Source: a virus
Length of the DNA stretch: 27,108 nt
Reading direction: 5' to 3' (one strand)
Virus record (IMG/VR): IMGVR_UViG_3300025174_000095
Span: 1 to 27,108 of that record
Shown one piece after another: positions 1-5,846 of this stretch. Position numbers and translations under genes: made by a program. Numbering within the stretch: the stretch's first letter is position 1; each line of letters starts with the position of its first letter. The notes beneath the pieces were generated by a model. The model was not told the DNA's origin and ran no database searches. It saw only the letters and a list, made by a program, of their open reading frames with translations.

Positions 1-116
1 GGGGGGCGGGGGGAACGGGACGGGATGATACATTAGCTGGGGTAGGTATTTGTCGTGGTTATGTTGGGGTTCGGTTGGGTCGGGCATTTTCCACTGTGCC
101 TACTTCTCGTGTATTC

Positions 117-145
117 TTGACAGCCCCGCCCAAAGAAAGTAGAAT
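117..145 (+). promoter_or_regulatory. Sigma-70-type promoter P1
   Basis: TTGACA (117-122), a 17-bp spacer and TAGAAT (140-145) make a near-consensus sigma-70 promoter. The start site would be near 152, leaving a leader of about 37 nt before the ATG at 189. The spacer contains AAGAAAG (133-139), which matches one arm of the dispersed 15-bp palindrome, but the second arm is missing. Confidence 0.75.
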
Positions 146-188
146 GGGATTACCGCCCCGCCGCGGTTAGACAGAAAAGGAGATAGCC

Positions 189-509
189 ATGTACGTAAAA
201 GTAGTTTCCCCCGACAACGATAGAATCTATATGTTCGAGACCCCCATCGCCAAGCTGTCCTATATCCGCATCGAGACCATGGGACATCTAAACAGGCTGA
301 TGGAATTTGGGGACTGGGCGATTGGGTACGAAGACGTAAATCTTCCCGCCGGAGACCCCCCGCCGACTGACGACACGAAGATCGACGTTCGGGTAAGGTC
401 AATTGATCTGAAAGAACTCTCCAGGCCCACAGCAAGCATTTTGGTCTTTCCCGGCGCCAACGTTTTTTTGATGAATGACGATGGAAAAACCATAGATACC
501 TGGAATTAG
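189..509 (+). CDS. Hypothetical protein (106 aa)
   Basis: I do not recognise this protein. It is 106 residues long, mixed in composition, with no signal peptide, membrane segment or cysteine motif. The segment NLPAGDPPPTDDTKIDV in the middle looks like a loop, and the strand-rich C-terminal half suggests a small beta-containing domain. The start is well supported: AAAAGGAG at 175-182 lies 6 nt before the ATG. It is the first gene after promoter P1. Confidence 0.75.
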   Translation: MYVKVVSPDNDRIYMFETPIAKLSYIRIETMGHLNRLMEFGDWAIGYEDVNLPAGDPPPTDDTKIDVRVRSIDLKELSRPTASILVFPGANVFLMNDDGKTIDTWN

Positions 510-551
510 ACCCCCGCCGCGGGGCGGCCCATTCTGGTGTAAAATAATCCT

Positions 552-767
552 ATGCCCAAAAAACTTTATGCTCTTGACATACGAGGACGAAAACGGGAGT
601 GGAGTTTCCCCCTGCGCGCCGACCCCCGCCGGGCCCGCGAGTGGCAGGAGGATGGCCTGGAAATCTACGAGATCATCAACGAAGTCCCACAGTGGGTAGC
701 CGGCCTCGGCGAGGGGGCAGTAAGGTTTTGGTGCTGGCTTCAAGATTGGGGATTCCTTCCCCTTTAG
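552..767 (+). CDS. Small conserved phage-type protein (71 aa)
   Basis: The layout (an N-terminal strand, then W-S-F near residue 17, DPRRAREWQEDGLEI, N-E-V-P-Q-W-V, and W-CWLQD at the end) resembles a family of roughly 70-residue phage proteins of unknown role that I have seen in phages of Proteobacteria; that comparison is from memory. The C-terminus is rich in Trp and Phe. There is no convincing Shine-Dalgarno sequence before the ATG, only an A/T-rich stretch at 540-551, so initiation is unexplained. A G+C-rich inverted repeat (516-528) lies between it and the upstream gene. Confidence 0.65.
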   Translation: MPKKLYALDIRGRKREWSFPLRADPRRAREWQEDGLEIYEIINEVPQWVAGLGEGAVRFWCWLQDWGFLPL

Positions 768-776
768 GAGAAATAA

Positions 777-1019
777 ATGTCTGTAACTGCCCGCCGCCGG
801 CCTGACGGCACACTCGTGTTGAAAATCCCCCTTGGCGAGGATGCCTTCCAGATCATTCTCGGCAGGGAATCGACCTGGCAGTACCTCGCCGGGGAAGATA
901 CAGTAACCGGATACATCCCCCCGGCGGCGGTCGAAGAAATCCTTTCTTGGGCGAAGGGGGAACCGGTTAGCAAGGGGGTTCCCAGGAATGTCACTTTGGT
1001 TGTGAGGGGAAAACGATGA
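777..1019 (+). CDS. Hypothetical protein (80 aa)
   Basis: This is an 80-residue unrecognised protein. An AGGAG (767-771) lies 5 nt before the ATG. The N-terminal half is strand-rich (GTLVLKIPL, FQIILGR) and a short helix follows (AAVEEILSWAKGE). A dispersed 15-bp palindrome (934-948) lies inside the coding sequence. The stop codon overlaps the ATG of a 14-codon ORF at 1016. Confidence 0.7.
   Translation: MSVTARRRPDGTLVLKIPLGEDAFQIILGRESTWQYLAGEDTVTGYIPPAAVEEILSWAKGEPVSKGVPRNVTLVVRGKR
934..948. repeat. Dispersed palindrome, site 1 (AAGAAATCCTTTCTT)
   Basis: This is the symmetric form of the AAGWAANNNTTWCTT family, with two perfect 6-bp arms around TCC. It lies inside the 80-aa gene, where it is read as E-E-I-L-S. 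Confidence 0.8.
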
Positions 1020-1035
1020 GAAACCGCCCCCGCCG
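1014..1035 (+). repeat. 22-bp direct repeat, copy A
   Basis: The 22 bases starting cgatgagaaaccg match 1540-1561 with one mismatch. Both copies start a reading frame for MRNRPRR. The first opens a 14-codon ORF (1016-1060) and the second a 44-codon ORF (1542-1676). Confidence 0.7.
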
Positions 1036-1060
1036 TCAAAGCCGCGCAGGAGGACGATAA
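1016..1060 (+). CDS. Possible 14-codon ORF, remnant or coupling peptide
   Basis: ATG at 1016 overlaps the stop of the preceding gene (ATGA). The ORF reads MRNRPRRQSRAGGR and its TAA touches the TTG start of the next gene. The first seven residues equal those of the 44-aa ORF at 1542. It may be a truncated copy of that gene, or a short coupling ORF that hands ribosomes to the TTG at 1061. Evidence for expression is only positional. Confidence 0.25.
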   Translation: MRNRPRRQSRAGGR

Positions 1061-1609
1061 TTGAATTTCGAGACCGTCTACGAAATTGAACCCAAGATTG
1101 CTAGGTGGTTTGGTATTCGCACACACCTCGTCGTACCCAATATTGGCTGGGGGCTGGGGTTTTCCTGGGAACTAGACTTGGCCGTAATGACAGCATCTGA
1201 TTATTTATATGAGGTCGAAATCAAAGTAAGAAAGCATGACCTTATTCGTGACCAAGAAAAGCGCAAATGGCTATTCTATGGGGGCGGCAAAATTAGAAAG
1301 CTCTGGTTTGCGATGCCAGAGAAACTGAGACCTCACATCGACTTTGTTCCAGAAATCGCAGGCATCCTGATTGTAAGTGGCGAGGGCAAGATTGAGGAAA
1401 TAAGGAAACCTGTCATTGATCAACGTGCCAGAAAACTCACAGACAAGGAGAAGTATCAATTGGCGAGGTTGGGCACGCTCAGAGTTTGGCAGGCTAAAGA
1501 AGAAATCGTAAGGTTGCGTAGGCGATTGATAAGGAGATGCGATGAGAAACCGACCCCGCCGCACGAAGAGACAGAAACTAATTCGCACGACGAAGAACCT
1601 ATTGGCTGA
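1061..1609 (+). CDS. PD-(D/E)XK-type nuclease-like protein (182 aa)
   Basis: The protein carries the layout of the PD-(D/E)XK nuclease fold: E37 and D39 (WELDLAV), then E53-x-K55 (YEVEIKV) on the next strand, followed by KHDLIRDQEKRK. This spacing is seen in MmcB-like and related small phage nucleases, which act on DNA. A basic helix (IVRLRRRLIRR) and an acidic, hydrophilic tail end the protein. The start is TTG, chosen because AGGAGG (1049-1054) lies 6 nt upstream and no in-frame ATG fits. The last 68 bp overlap the 44-aa ORF in another frame. Cutting activity is an inference; it could also be an inactive or structural member of the fold. Confidence 0.65.
   Translation: MNFETVYEIEPKIARWFGIRTHLVVPNIGWGLGFSWELDLAVMTASDYLYEVEIKVRKHDLIRDQEKRKWLFYGGGKIRKLWFAMPEKLRPHIDFVPEIAGILIVSGEGKIEEIRKPVIDQRARKLTDKEKYQLARLGTLRVWQAKEEIVRLRRRLIRRCDEKPTPPHEETETNSHDEEPIG
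1540..1561 (+). repeat. 22-bp direct repeat, copy B
   Basis: This is the second copy of the repeat at 1014-1035, with one mismatch (A for C after aaaccg). It lies at the start of the 44-aa ORF and inside the 3' end of the nuclease-like gene. Confidence 0.7.
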
Positions 1610-1676
1610 GAAGCTGGGGCGCCCGCCGAACGGGAAGGAACTCCGCAAGGAACTGGAGAAGTTTGGCATCCGATGA
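1542..1676 (+). CDS. Small basic protein (44 aa)
   Basis: AAGGAG (1530-1535) lies 6 nt before the ATG, and the stop overlaps the next ATG (ATGA at 1673), so both ends look like a real coupled gene although it overlaps the 3' end of the nuclease-like gene. The protein starts with a run of Arg and Lys (MRNRPRRTKRQKL) and ends with LAEKLGRPPNGKELRKELEK, which resembles part of a helix-turn-helix, though too short to assign. It would be expected to bind nucleic acid; this is an inference from charge. Confidence 0.5.
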   Translation: MRNRPRRTKRQKLIRTTKNLLAEKLGRPPNGKELRKELEKFGIR

Positions 1677-1882
1677 ACACCTTTATCCTCGATATTGATT
1701 TGGGTCGGATGAGGAGCCTCCCGCCGGAGGGATATTTTGAACGCCTTATCCAGAAAACCAATACCCAGAAGTATTCTTATTGGATTGATGAGATCGATGG
1801 GAAGTTCCGGGTCCAATGTGAGAACCCCCCGCAGGATGACCTCGGGCGGGGGATCTTGTGGCTACGTGAAAAAATAATGTAA
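1673..1882 (+). CDS. Hypothetical protein (69 aa)
   Basis: I do not recognise this 69-residue protein. It has no cysteine pair or membrane segment; the middle (YSYWIDEIDGKFRVQCEN) looks like two strands and the end (GRGILWLREKIM) like a helix. Its ATG overlaps the stop of the 44-aa ORF and the nearest GGAG is too far upstream, so it is probably translated by coupling. Its stop codon forms the first bases of palindrome site 2. Confidence 0.65.
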   Translation: MNTFILDIDLGRMRSLPPEGYFERLIQKTNTQKYSYWIDEIDGKFRVQCENPPQDDLGRGILWLREKIM

Positions 1883-1895
1883 GTAAGGCTTTCTT
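1881..1895 (+). repeat. Dispersed palindrome, site 2 (AAGTAAGGCTTTCTT)
   Basis: The site begins in the stop codon of the 69-aa gene and ends 11 bp before the -35 of promoter P2. It is identical to site 11 (24217-24231), and site 9 is the same sequence on the other strand. Of all copies it is the best placed to act as an operator. Confidence 0.85.
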
Positions 1896-1906
1896 TGTGT
1901 TCCCCC

Positions 1907-1935
1907 TTGACAAAATTGAATGAAAAGTGTAAGAT
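1907..1935 (+). promoter_or_regulatory. Sigma-70-type promoter P2
   Basis: TTGACA (1907-1912), 17 bp, TAAGAT (1930-1935). It lies in the only long gap of the left half, with palindrome site 2 just upstream. It would drive the small genes from 2035 and, through the continuous overlaps that follow, probably the whole glycosyltransferase operon. The start site would be near 1942. Confidence 0.8.
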
Positions 1936-1941
1936 GATGGC

Positions 1942-2034
1942 ATGGGCCCCCGGGCCAGAAAAGCAAACGACCCTCAAGCCGTGGACCTGGAAGGTCTTTT
2001 ATAGGGTCTTGAGGGCCGCGTAGCGGTGGGCGCT
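1942..2034 (+). ncRNA. Structured 5' leader after P2
   Basis: The roughly 90-nt leader can fold. GGCC (1945-1948) pairs with GGCC (1953-1956). CCCTCAAG (1971-1978) pairs with CTTGAGGG (2008-2015), enclosing a second stem GACCT (1984-1988) with AGGTC (1992-1996). The inner stem is followed by TCTTTTAT, so it looks like a weak intrinsic terminator nested in a larger stem. It may be an attenuator, an antitermination signal or only a stabilising leader. I recognise no known riboswitch or RNA family. Confidence 0.4.
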
Positions 2035-2196
2035 ATGGAAGAGTATACATCAATGGAGAAATCTGTCAAGCCTCCCCGCCCGACGAAGCTGTGGTCACAT
2101 CTTTGCGGCGGGAGGGTTTTGGAATATTTGTGGGTAACTCCCTGCCCGCATTGTGGAAAGGAAAGGAAGAAAGAAGATGACAGTCCCAAGGTATGA
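2035..2196 (+). CDS. Possible small zinc-knuckle protein (53 aa)
   Basis: This frame reads MEEYTSMEKSVKPP and later LCGGRVLEYLWVTPCPHCGK, ending SPKV. A single CPHC knuckle with an earlier Cys (LCGG) could bind zinc. The start has no good Shine-Dalgarno sequence (GGTGGG at 2025-2030 at best), and the end overlaps the next gene by 20 bp. It is supported mainly because it fills the space between leader and next gene and has a protein-like cysteine motif. Confidence 0.4.
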   Translation: MEEYTSMEKSVKPPRPTKLWSHLCGGRVLEYLWVTPCPHCGKERKKEDDSPKV

Positions 2197-2416
2197 CTTG
2201 GTAGTTCTTATAGACGGTGGGCCGGGGGCGGTGGGGGGATCCCGGTCAACCAGGATGTTTCATACGTTGGCATCAGCAAGGAAGGAGGCAGAGGAGGCCA
2301 TGCGGAGGGGGTGGTGGGACGAAAACATCCTTATTGCTCCTTGTCGGATAAGAAGCATAATCGTAGAGGAAATCGAACAGGAAGAAAAAGGAGAACAAGA
2401 TGAAAGTCAGGATTGA
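2177..2416 (+). CDS. Hypothetical protein (79 aa)
   Basis: I do not recognise this protein. It begins with a strand (YDLVVLIDGGPG), continues with a basic helix (LASARKEAEEAMRRGWWDEN) and a strand (RIRSIIVEEI), and ends in a highly acidic tail. The ATG at 2177 is preferred to the upstream in-frame GTG (2153) because purine-rich AAAGGAAGAAAG precedes it and the GTG form only adds a run of Lys and Arg. It overlaps the genes on both sides. Confidence 0.65.
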   Translation: MTVPRYDLVVLIDGGPGAVGGSRSTRMFHTLASARKEAEEAMRRGWWDENILIAPCRIRSIIVEEIEQEEKGEQDESQD

Positions 2417-2717
2417 AAAAACGGTTGAGGGGCTGGCGTTGGATAGGGTAGAGGACTATGGGTGCGGTAAAGAGGATGTTGTCAATCATGGGGTCTTTGT
2501 CTACTCCGACGAAAATGGGTGGTTCCTGAACGGGGATGAAGATGTTGATGAGGCCATCAAGCATTACGACGGGGACTTGAAGAAGATGCTCTCGGACATC
2601 TCCAAGAGTTTGGCGGGAGAGGTATCGAATGTTCGAGAAGCTGCCCGGGCGGACATTGAAGCCCTGTGGCTGGAGATTTCCGAACTGAAGCAGACCATCG
2701 CAGAATTGCAAGGATGA
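2400..2717 (+). CDS. Hypothetical protein with C-terminal coiled coil (105 aa)
   Basis: The first 60 residues are a mixed acidic domain (YSDENGWFLNGDEDVDEA). The rest is one long helix with heptad-like hydrophobics (SLAGEVSNVREAARADIEAL, then LEISELKQTIAELQ), so the protein probably forms oligomers. No family is recognised. AAGGAG (2389-2394) lies 5 nt before the ATG, and the stop overlaps the ATG of the GT4 gene (ATGA at 2714), placing it at the head of the glycosyltransferase operon. Confidence 0.7.
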   Translation: MKVRIEKTVEGLALDRVEDYGCGKEDVVNHGVFVYSDENGWFLNGDEDVDEAIKHYDGDLKKMLSDISKSLAGEVSNVREAARADIEALWLEISELKQTIAELQG

Positions 2718-3853
2718 GGCTGCTCTTCTTTTCCAACTCCCCCGCCGAGCCGACGGGGTATGGTACGCAGATGAAGTACATCCAGCGTTACCTCCCCCCG
2801 CTCGGCTACGAGGTCGCCTTCGCCGCCAACGTCGGGGTGGGGACGATGCGCATGGTCGGGAAGGGGATGTCGATCTATCCCGCCGGACGACGGACGAAGG
2901 CGGGAGACGATCTGGTATGGGCGGCGGTCGAGGATTTCAAGCCTGACCTAGTTATTAGTTTATATGACCCGTGGGCGCTGACTTTCCCCAAGGACATCGA
3001 AGTTCCATGGGTTTCCTGGGCGATTGTAGACAGCCTGCCGCTAGACTTTTTGGCAGTGCGGCGCCTACTTGAAGCCGATGGCATCGTCGCTTGTTCTCGC
3101 TGGGGAGAGAGATCGCTGAAACGTGCGGGCTTCGAGCCTGCGTACATCCCTCTTGGCATCCCAACAGATTTCTACGTTCCTGGAGACCGCTCTGCCGCCC
3201 GGGCGGGTCTGCACGACATCCCCGACGACGTTTTTCTTGTGACGATGGTTGGCAGGAACAACACCGTCCCCGCCCGCAAAGGCTTTGTGCAGGCCATCGA
3301 AGCCTTTGCTCCTTTTCATGCCCAGCATCCAAACACCGCCTTGTACCTTCACACCGGAGACGATGAATGGGAGGGGGGCATCAGCATCCGTTCGTTGGTC
3401 GAGGAGGTTGGCGGCGGGGGGATTTATTGGGCGGATCAGGCGCAGTACAAGTTGGGCTTGCCTGAGGGCGTCATGTTACAGATTTATCAGACCAGCGACG
3501 TGCTGCTCTTCCCATCCGACCGGGAGGGCTTTGGACTGCCCATCGTCGAGGCCCAGGCATGTGGGGTTCCTGTGATTGCGACCAATTGGGGGCCGATGAC
3601 TGAATTGGTCAAGGAGGCGGGGGGATGGCTGCTTCCAAGTTCGAGGGACTGGGGGCCGCACAGGTCGTGGACTCGGCGCCCGGGGGTCAAGCCGATTTAT
3701 CAGGCTTTGACATCGGCTTACAGGTCGTGGCAGAATGAGGAAGAATGGAACTACCGCAGGGAAGCTGCCCGGCGGGGGGCGCTACCGTATGACTTCAACA
3801 ACGTGGCGGGGGGATGGGATGAATATCTTAGGAGCAGAAAATGGCAAAACTGA
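2714..3853 (+). CDS. GT4-family glycosyltransferase (379 aa)
   Basis: This is a GT-B fold, family GT4 retaining glycosyltransferase, which moves a sugar from a nucleotide-sugar donor to an acceptor in the cytoplasm. The N-terminal half opens with a Rossmann strand (MRLLFFSNSPAEPTGYGTQM). The C-terminal half has the strand VFLVTMVGRNN, then SDVLLFPSDREGFGLPIVEA with the E-x7-E pair at E271 and E279, then CGVPVIAT and GPMTELV, all usual in GT4 donor domains. The length is typical. The ATG at 2714 overlaps the previous stop; an upstream in-frame GTG (2666) would add 16 unsupported residues. Donor and acceptor cannot be deduced. Confidence 0.88.
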   Translation: MRLLFFSNSPAEPTGYGTQMKYIQRYLPPLGYEVAFAANVGVGTMRMVGKGMSIYPAGRRTKAGDDLVWAAVEDFKPDLVISLYDPWALTFPKDIEVPWVSWAIVDSLPLDFLAVRRLLEADGIVACSRWGERSLKRAGFEPAYIPLGIPTDFYVPGDRSAARAGLHDIPDDVFLVTMVGRNNTVPARKGFVQAIEAFAPFHAQHPNTALYLHTGDDEWEGGISIRSLVEEVGGGGIYWADQAQYKLGLPEGVMLQIYQTSDVLLFPSDREGFGLPIVEAQACGVPVIATNWGPMTELVKEAGGWLLPSSRDWGPHRSWTRRPGVKPIYQALTSAYRSWQNEEEWNYRREAARRGALPYDFNNVAGGWDEYLRSRKWQN

Positions 3854-4152
3854 ACCTAAAAGAGATTGAGTGCGACTGGAAGGAACTGATTGACCCTACT
3901 AGTTCCCCCATGCCATTTGAGGAGTGGGAAGCTACATGGGACAGAATAGAGATTGCATTTCCCGCCCTTATCGCCAAAGTAAGGGAGCAGAACAAAGTGC
4001 TGAAAAAAGTTCAATTCAATTGGGAGTACCAAGAACGGACAGGCGGGAAGTATTTTACATCTGCTCCCACCGAACAGGAATACAAGAAGGACCACCAGAA
4101 ACTAACGGAAAAAATGGTGGCTGAGGCCCTCGCCGATTTGGAGGATGAGTAG
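3841..4152 (+). CDS. Hypothetical protein in the glycosyltransferase operon (103 aa)
   Basis: I do not recognise this acidic, mostly helical protein of 103 residues. It is rich in charged residues and Trp at the start (WKELIDP, FEEWEATWDRIE) and ends in a helix (KLTEKMVAEALADLEDE). AGGAG (3830-3834) lies 6 nt before the ATG, and it overlaps the GT4 gene by 13 bp. Its place between two glycosyltransferases is the only hint of function. Confidence 0.7.
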   Translation: MAKLNLKEIECDWKELIDPTSSPMPFEEWEATWDRIEIAFPALIAKVREQNKVLKKVQFNWEYQERTGGKYFTSAPTEQEYKKDHQKLTEKMVAEALADLEDE

Positions 4153-4155
4153 AAA

Positions 4156-5013
4156 ATGGTCCTCATAAGTGAAGAAATAATCCCAGAGGCTCAGGTGTTG
4201 GGACTTCCGTGGAGAACGGAAGATGGGAGGTCAAATCTCCCCCGGGTCGCAATCATCATTACCAATTTCAACATGCCGGAGAGGGCCGATGCCTTGGTCG
4301 AATACATTCAGGAATTTTGCTATTGGCCCAACGACATCTATCTTGTAGACAACGGCTCGGACATCATGCCCCCTGCCAAGCACACGACGGTTCGGCTTTC
4401 AGCCAATCTCCAAACGGTTGGAGGATGGTCGGCGGGGTTCGAGGCGGCAGACCGGGCCGAGGCCCGCAGGGGGTTCAAATACTTCGCTTATTGGGTAATG
4501 ATAACGAGTGCGGAGTTTCCCAAGCAGCCTCTATATGCAGATGTATTGACCGAACTTGTGGAAGTAATGTTGGCGAACGATGACATTGTTGGGATACATC
4601 CGGGATTAGACAGGTACAGCACGACTCATTGGAAGCATCTTTATGCAAGGGAGGCTTCCGACGGGCTGTGGGCTTGTAGACAAACCTGGATGATCGACAA
4701 TATCGCCGCATTGTGGCGGGCGGATTGGTTCAACTCGATTGGCCGCTTCGACCGCCGGCTGGAGTACGGGTGGGGGGTTGATTTGGAGACCTGCTATCTC
4801 GCTCGCAAGCAGGGAAAGTCGCTGTGGGTACACGACGGGGTTCTCATTCACAAAGAAACCGATATAGGCTACACTCTCGGGCGCATGGGGATGAGCGCAG
4901 AGGACCGCCGGCGGAGGGCGGCAGACAACATGAACAAAGTATTGACACGGAAGTACGGACCCGACTGGAGGAAAATGATGGAGAATGATTATGTCGAACC
5001 GGAGTGGAGATGA
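4156..5013 (+). CDS. GT2-like glycosyltransferase (285 aa)
   Basis: A GT-A fold, GT2-type inverting glycosyltransferase is suggested by the N-terminal Rossmann segment VAIIITNFNMPERADALV, then IYLVDNGSD (D65-D69) that binds the nucleotide, then NLQTVGGWSAGFEAA. Toward the end come NIAALWRADWFNSIGRFD and the acidic YGWGVDLETCYLA, laid out as in rhamnosyltransferase-like GT2 enzymes (a D/E-rich motif followed by a conserved aromatic). GGAGGA (4140-4145) lies 10 nt before the ATG. The stop overlaps the next ATG. Sugar specificity is unknown. Confidence 0.82.
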   Translation: MVLISEEIIPEAQVLGLPWRTEDGRSNLPRVAIIITNFNMPERADALVEYIQEFCYWPNDIYLVDNGSDIMPPAKHTTVRLSANLQTVGGWSAGFEAADRAEARRGFKYFAYWVMITSAEFPKQPLYADVLTELVEVMLANDDIVGIHPGLDRYSTTHWKHLYAREASDGLWACRQTWMIDNIAALWRADWFNSIGRFDRRLEYGWGVDLETCYLARKQGKSLWVHDGVLIHKETDIGYTLGRMGMSAEDRRRRAADNMNKVLTRKYGPDWRKMMENDYVEPEWR

Positions 5014-5846
5014 ACAATAAAGTAAGCCTTTCTTGCCCCCACTGCGGGGGGAGCATCGACTTATTTGCCTCAGAAGAAGAGGCCGCCCGGGAGAAGCGGG
5101 ACATTCCCATTTCCATTGTGTGCATAACCCGGGCTGACCCGCAGTTGCTCCCGCTTCTGGAGCAAATGTCCCAGGCCGCCGTGGAGATGGGCGGGGAGTT
5201 TGTTCTTGGGCTGGATTGGGAGCCGGATTTCGAGAAGGCTGATGACATCGCTCGCTACTCAGCTTTGTCAGGGCTTTCCAGCCGAATCATATTTGTAAAA
5301 TCGAAAGGATACGTCGAGAGTGTGTTGCAGTACGTCATCGACAAATGCAAGGGGGAATGGATATTCAGACTGGATGATGACGAAGGGTTGACCCCGGCGG
5401 GGTGGGAGTGGATGAAAGAGAGGAAGTATGAGGCAAATGACAATTGGCTGATCCCAACGGCGGCGCTGTGGGGGGACGATGAACACTTTATTACCTCCCC
5501 GCCTTTCTGGGCCGACCGTCACATGCGTTTATCGAGATGGGACAAGATTGGAACCTGGCCGGATGCCCCCCATGCACACCCGGGCTTTGACCATTCCAGA
5601 TTGCCGACAACCCCCTTCGCCATCCTGCACTACAAGTATCTGCTTCGCAGCTACGAAGAGCGGAGGGATGATGCAGAGGTTCGGGAGGCCCTTGTCGAAG
5701 ACGCCGGGCTAGGAAAGCGGACGGTGTACAGCCTCCCCGAGGATGTGCTGCCGTATTTGATTCTCCATCCGGTTGGGGATGGGATCGTATCTACCGTCAA
5801 GAGTGGAGATGGGGTAAGAGTCGATGTCGCTCGCAAAGAGAGTTGA
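5010..5846 (+). CDS. GT2-like glycosyltransferase with N-terminal Cys knuckle (278 aa)
   Basis: The core is a GT-A domain: PISIVCITRADPQLLPLL, then FVKSKGYVESVLQYVIDKC and the metal-binding RLDDDEG (D122-D124), followed by the acceptor-side region with FWADRHMRLSRW and ILHYKYLLRSYEER. Before it sits a CPHCGG knuckle (C9, C12), only half of a zinc ribbon because no second pair is visible. I choose ATG 5010, which overlaps the previous stop by 4 bp, with GGAG at 5001-5004; an in-frame GTG at 5004 is possible. Palindrome site 3 lies in its first codons (read as K-V-S-L-S). Confidence 0.8.
   Translation: MNNKVSLSCPHCGGSIDLFASEEEAAREKRDIPISIVCITRADPQLLPLLEQMSQAAVEMGGEFVLGLDWEPDFEKADDIARYSALSGLSSRIIFVKSKGYVESVLQYVIDKCKGEWIFRLDDDEGLTPAGWEWMKERKYEANDNWLIPTAALWGDDEHFITSPPFWADRHMRLSRWDKIGTWPDAPHAHPGFDHSRLPTTPFAILHYKYLLRSYEERRDDAEVREALVEDAGLGKRTVYSLPEDVLPYLILHPVGDGIVSTVKSGDGVRVDVARKES
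5020..5034 (+). repeat. Dispersed palindrome, site 3 (AAGTAAGCCTTTCTT)
   Basis: This copy lies just inside the 5' end of the GT2 gene, about 10 bp after its start codon, a position where a bound protein could block transcription or initiation. Confidence 0.8.

Noticed and set aside
540-551. TAAAAT just before the ATG at 552 as a -10 for a leaderless mRNA
   Set aside because: No -35 or properly spaced TGn is present, so it was not listed as a promoter.
574-603. TTGACA at 574 as a promoter
   Set aside because: No -10 element lies 16-18 bp downstream. The same holds for TTGACA near 4944, 7855 and 18341.
2666-2713. Upstream in-frame start for the GT4 gene (GTG at 2666)
   Set aside because: It would add 16 charged residues before the Rossmann strand and overlap the previous gene by 52 bp, while ATG 2714 overlaps by 4 bp and starts at the strand.
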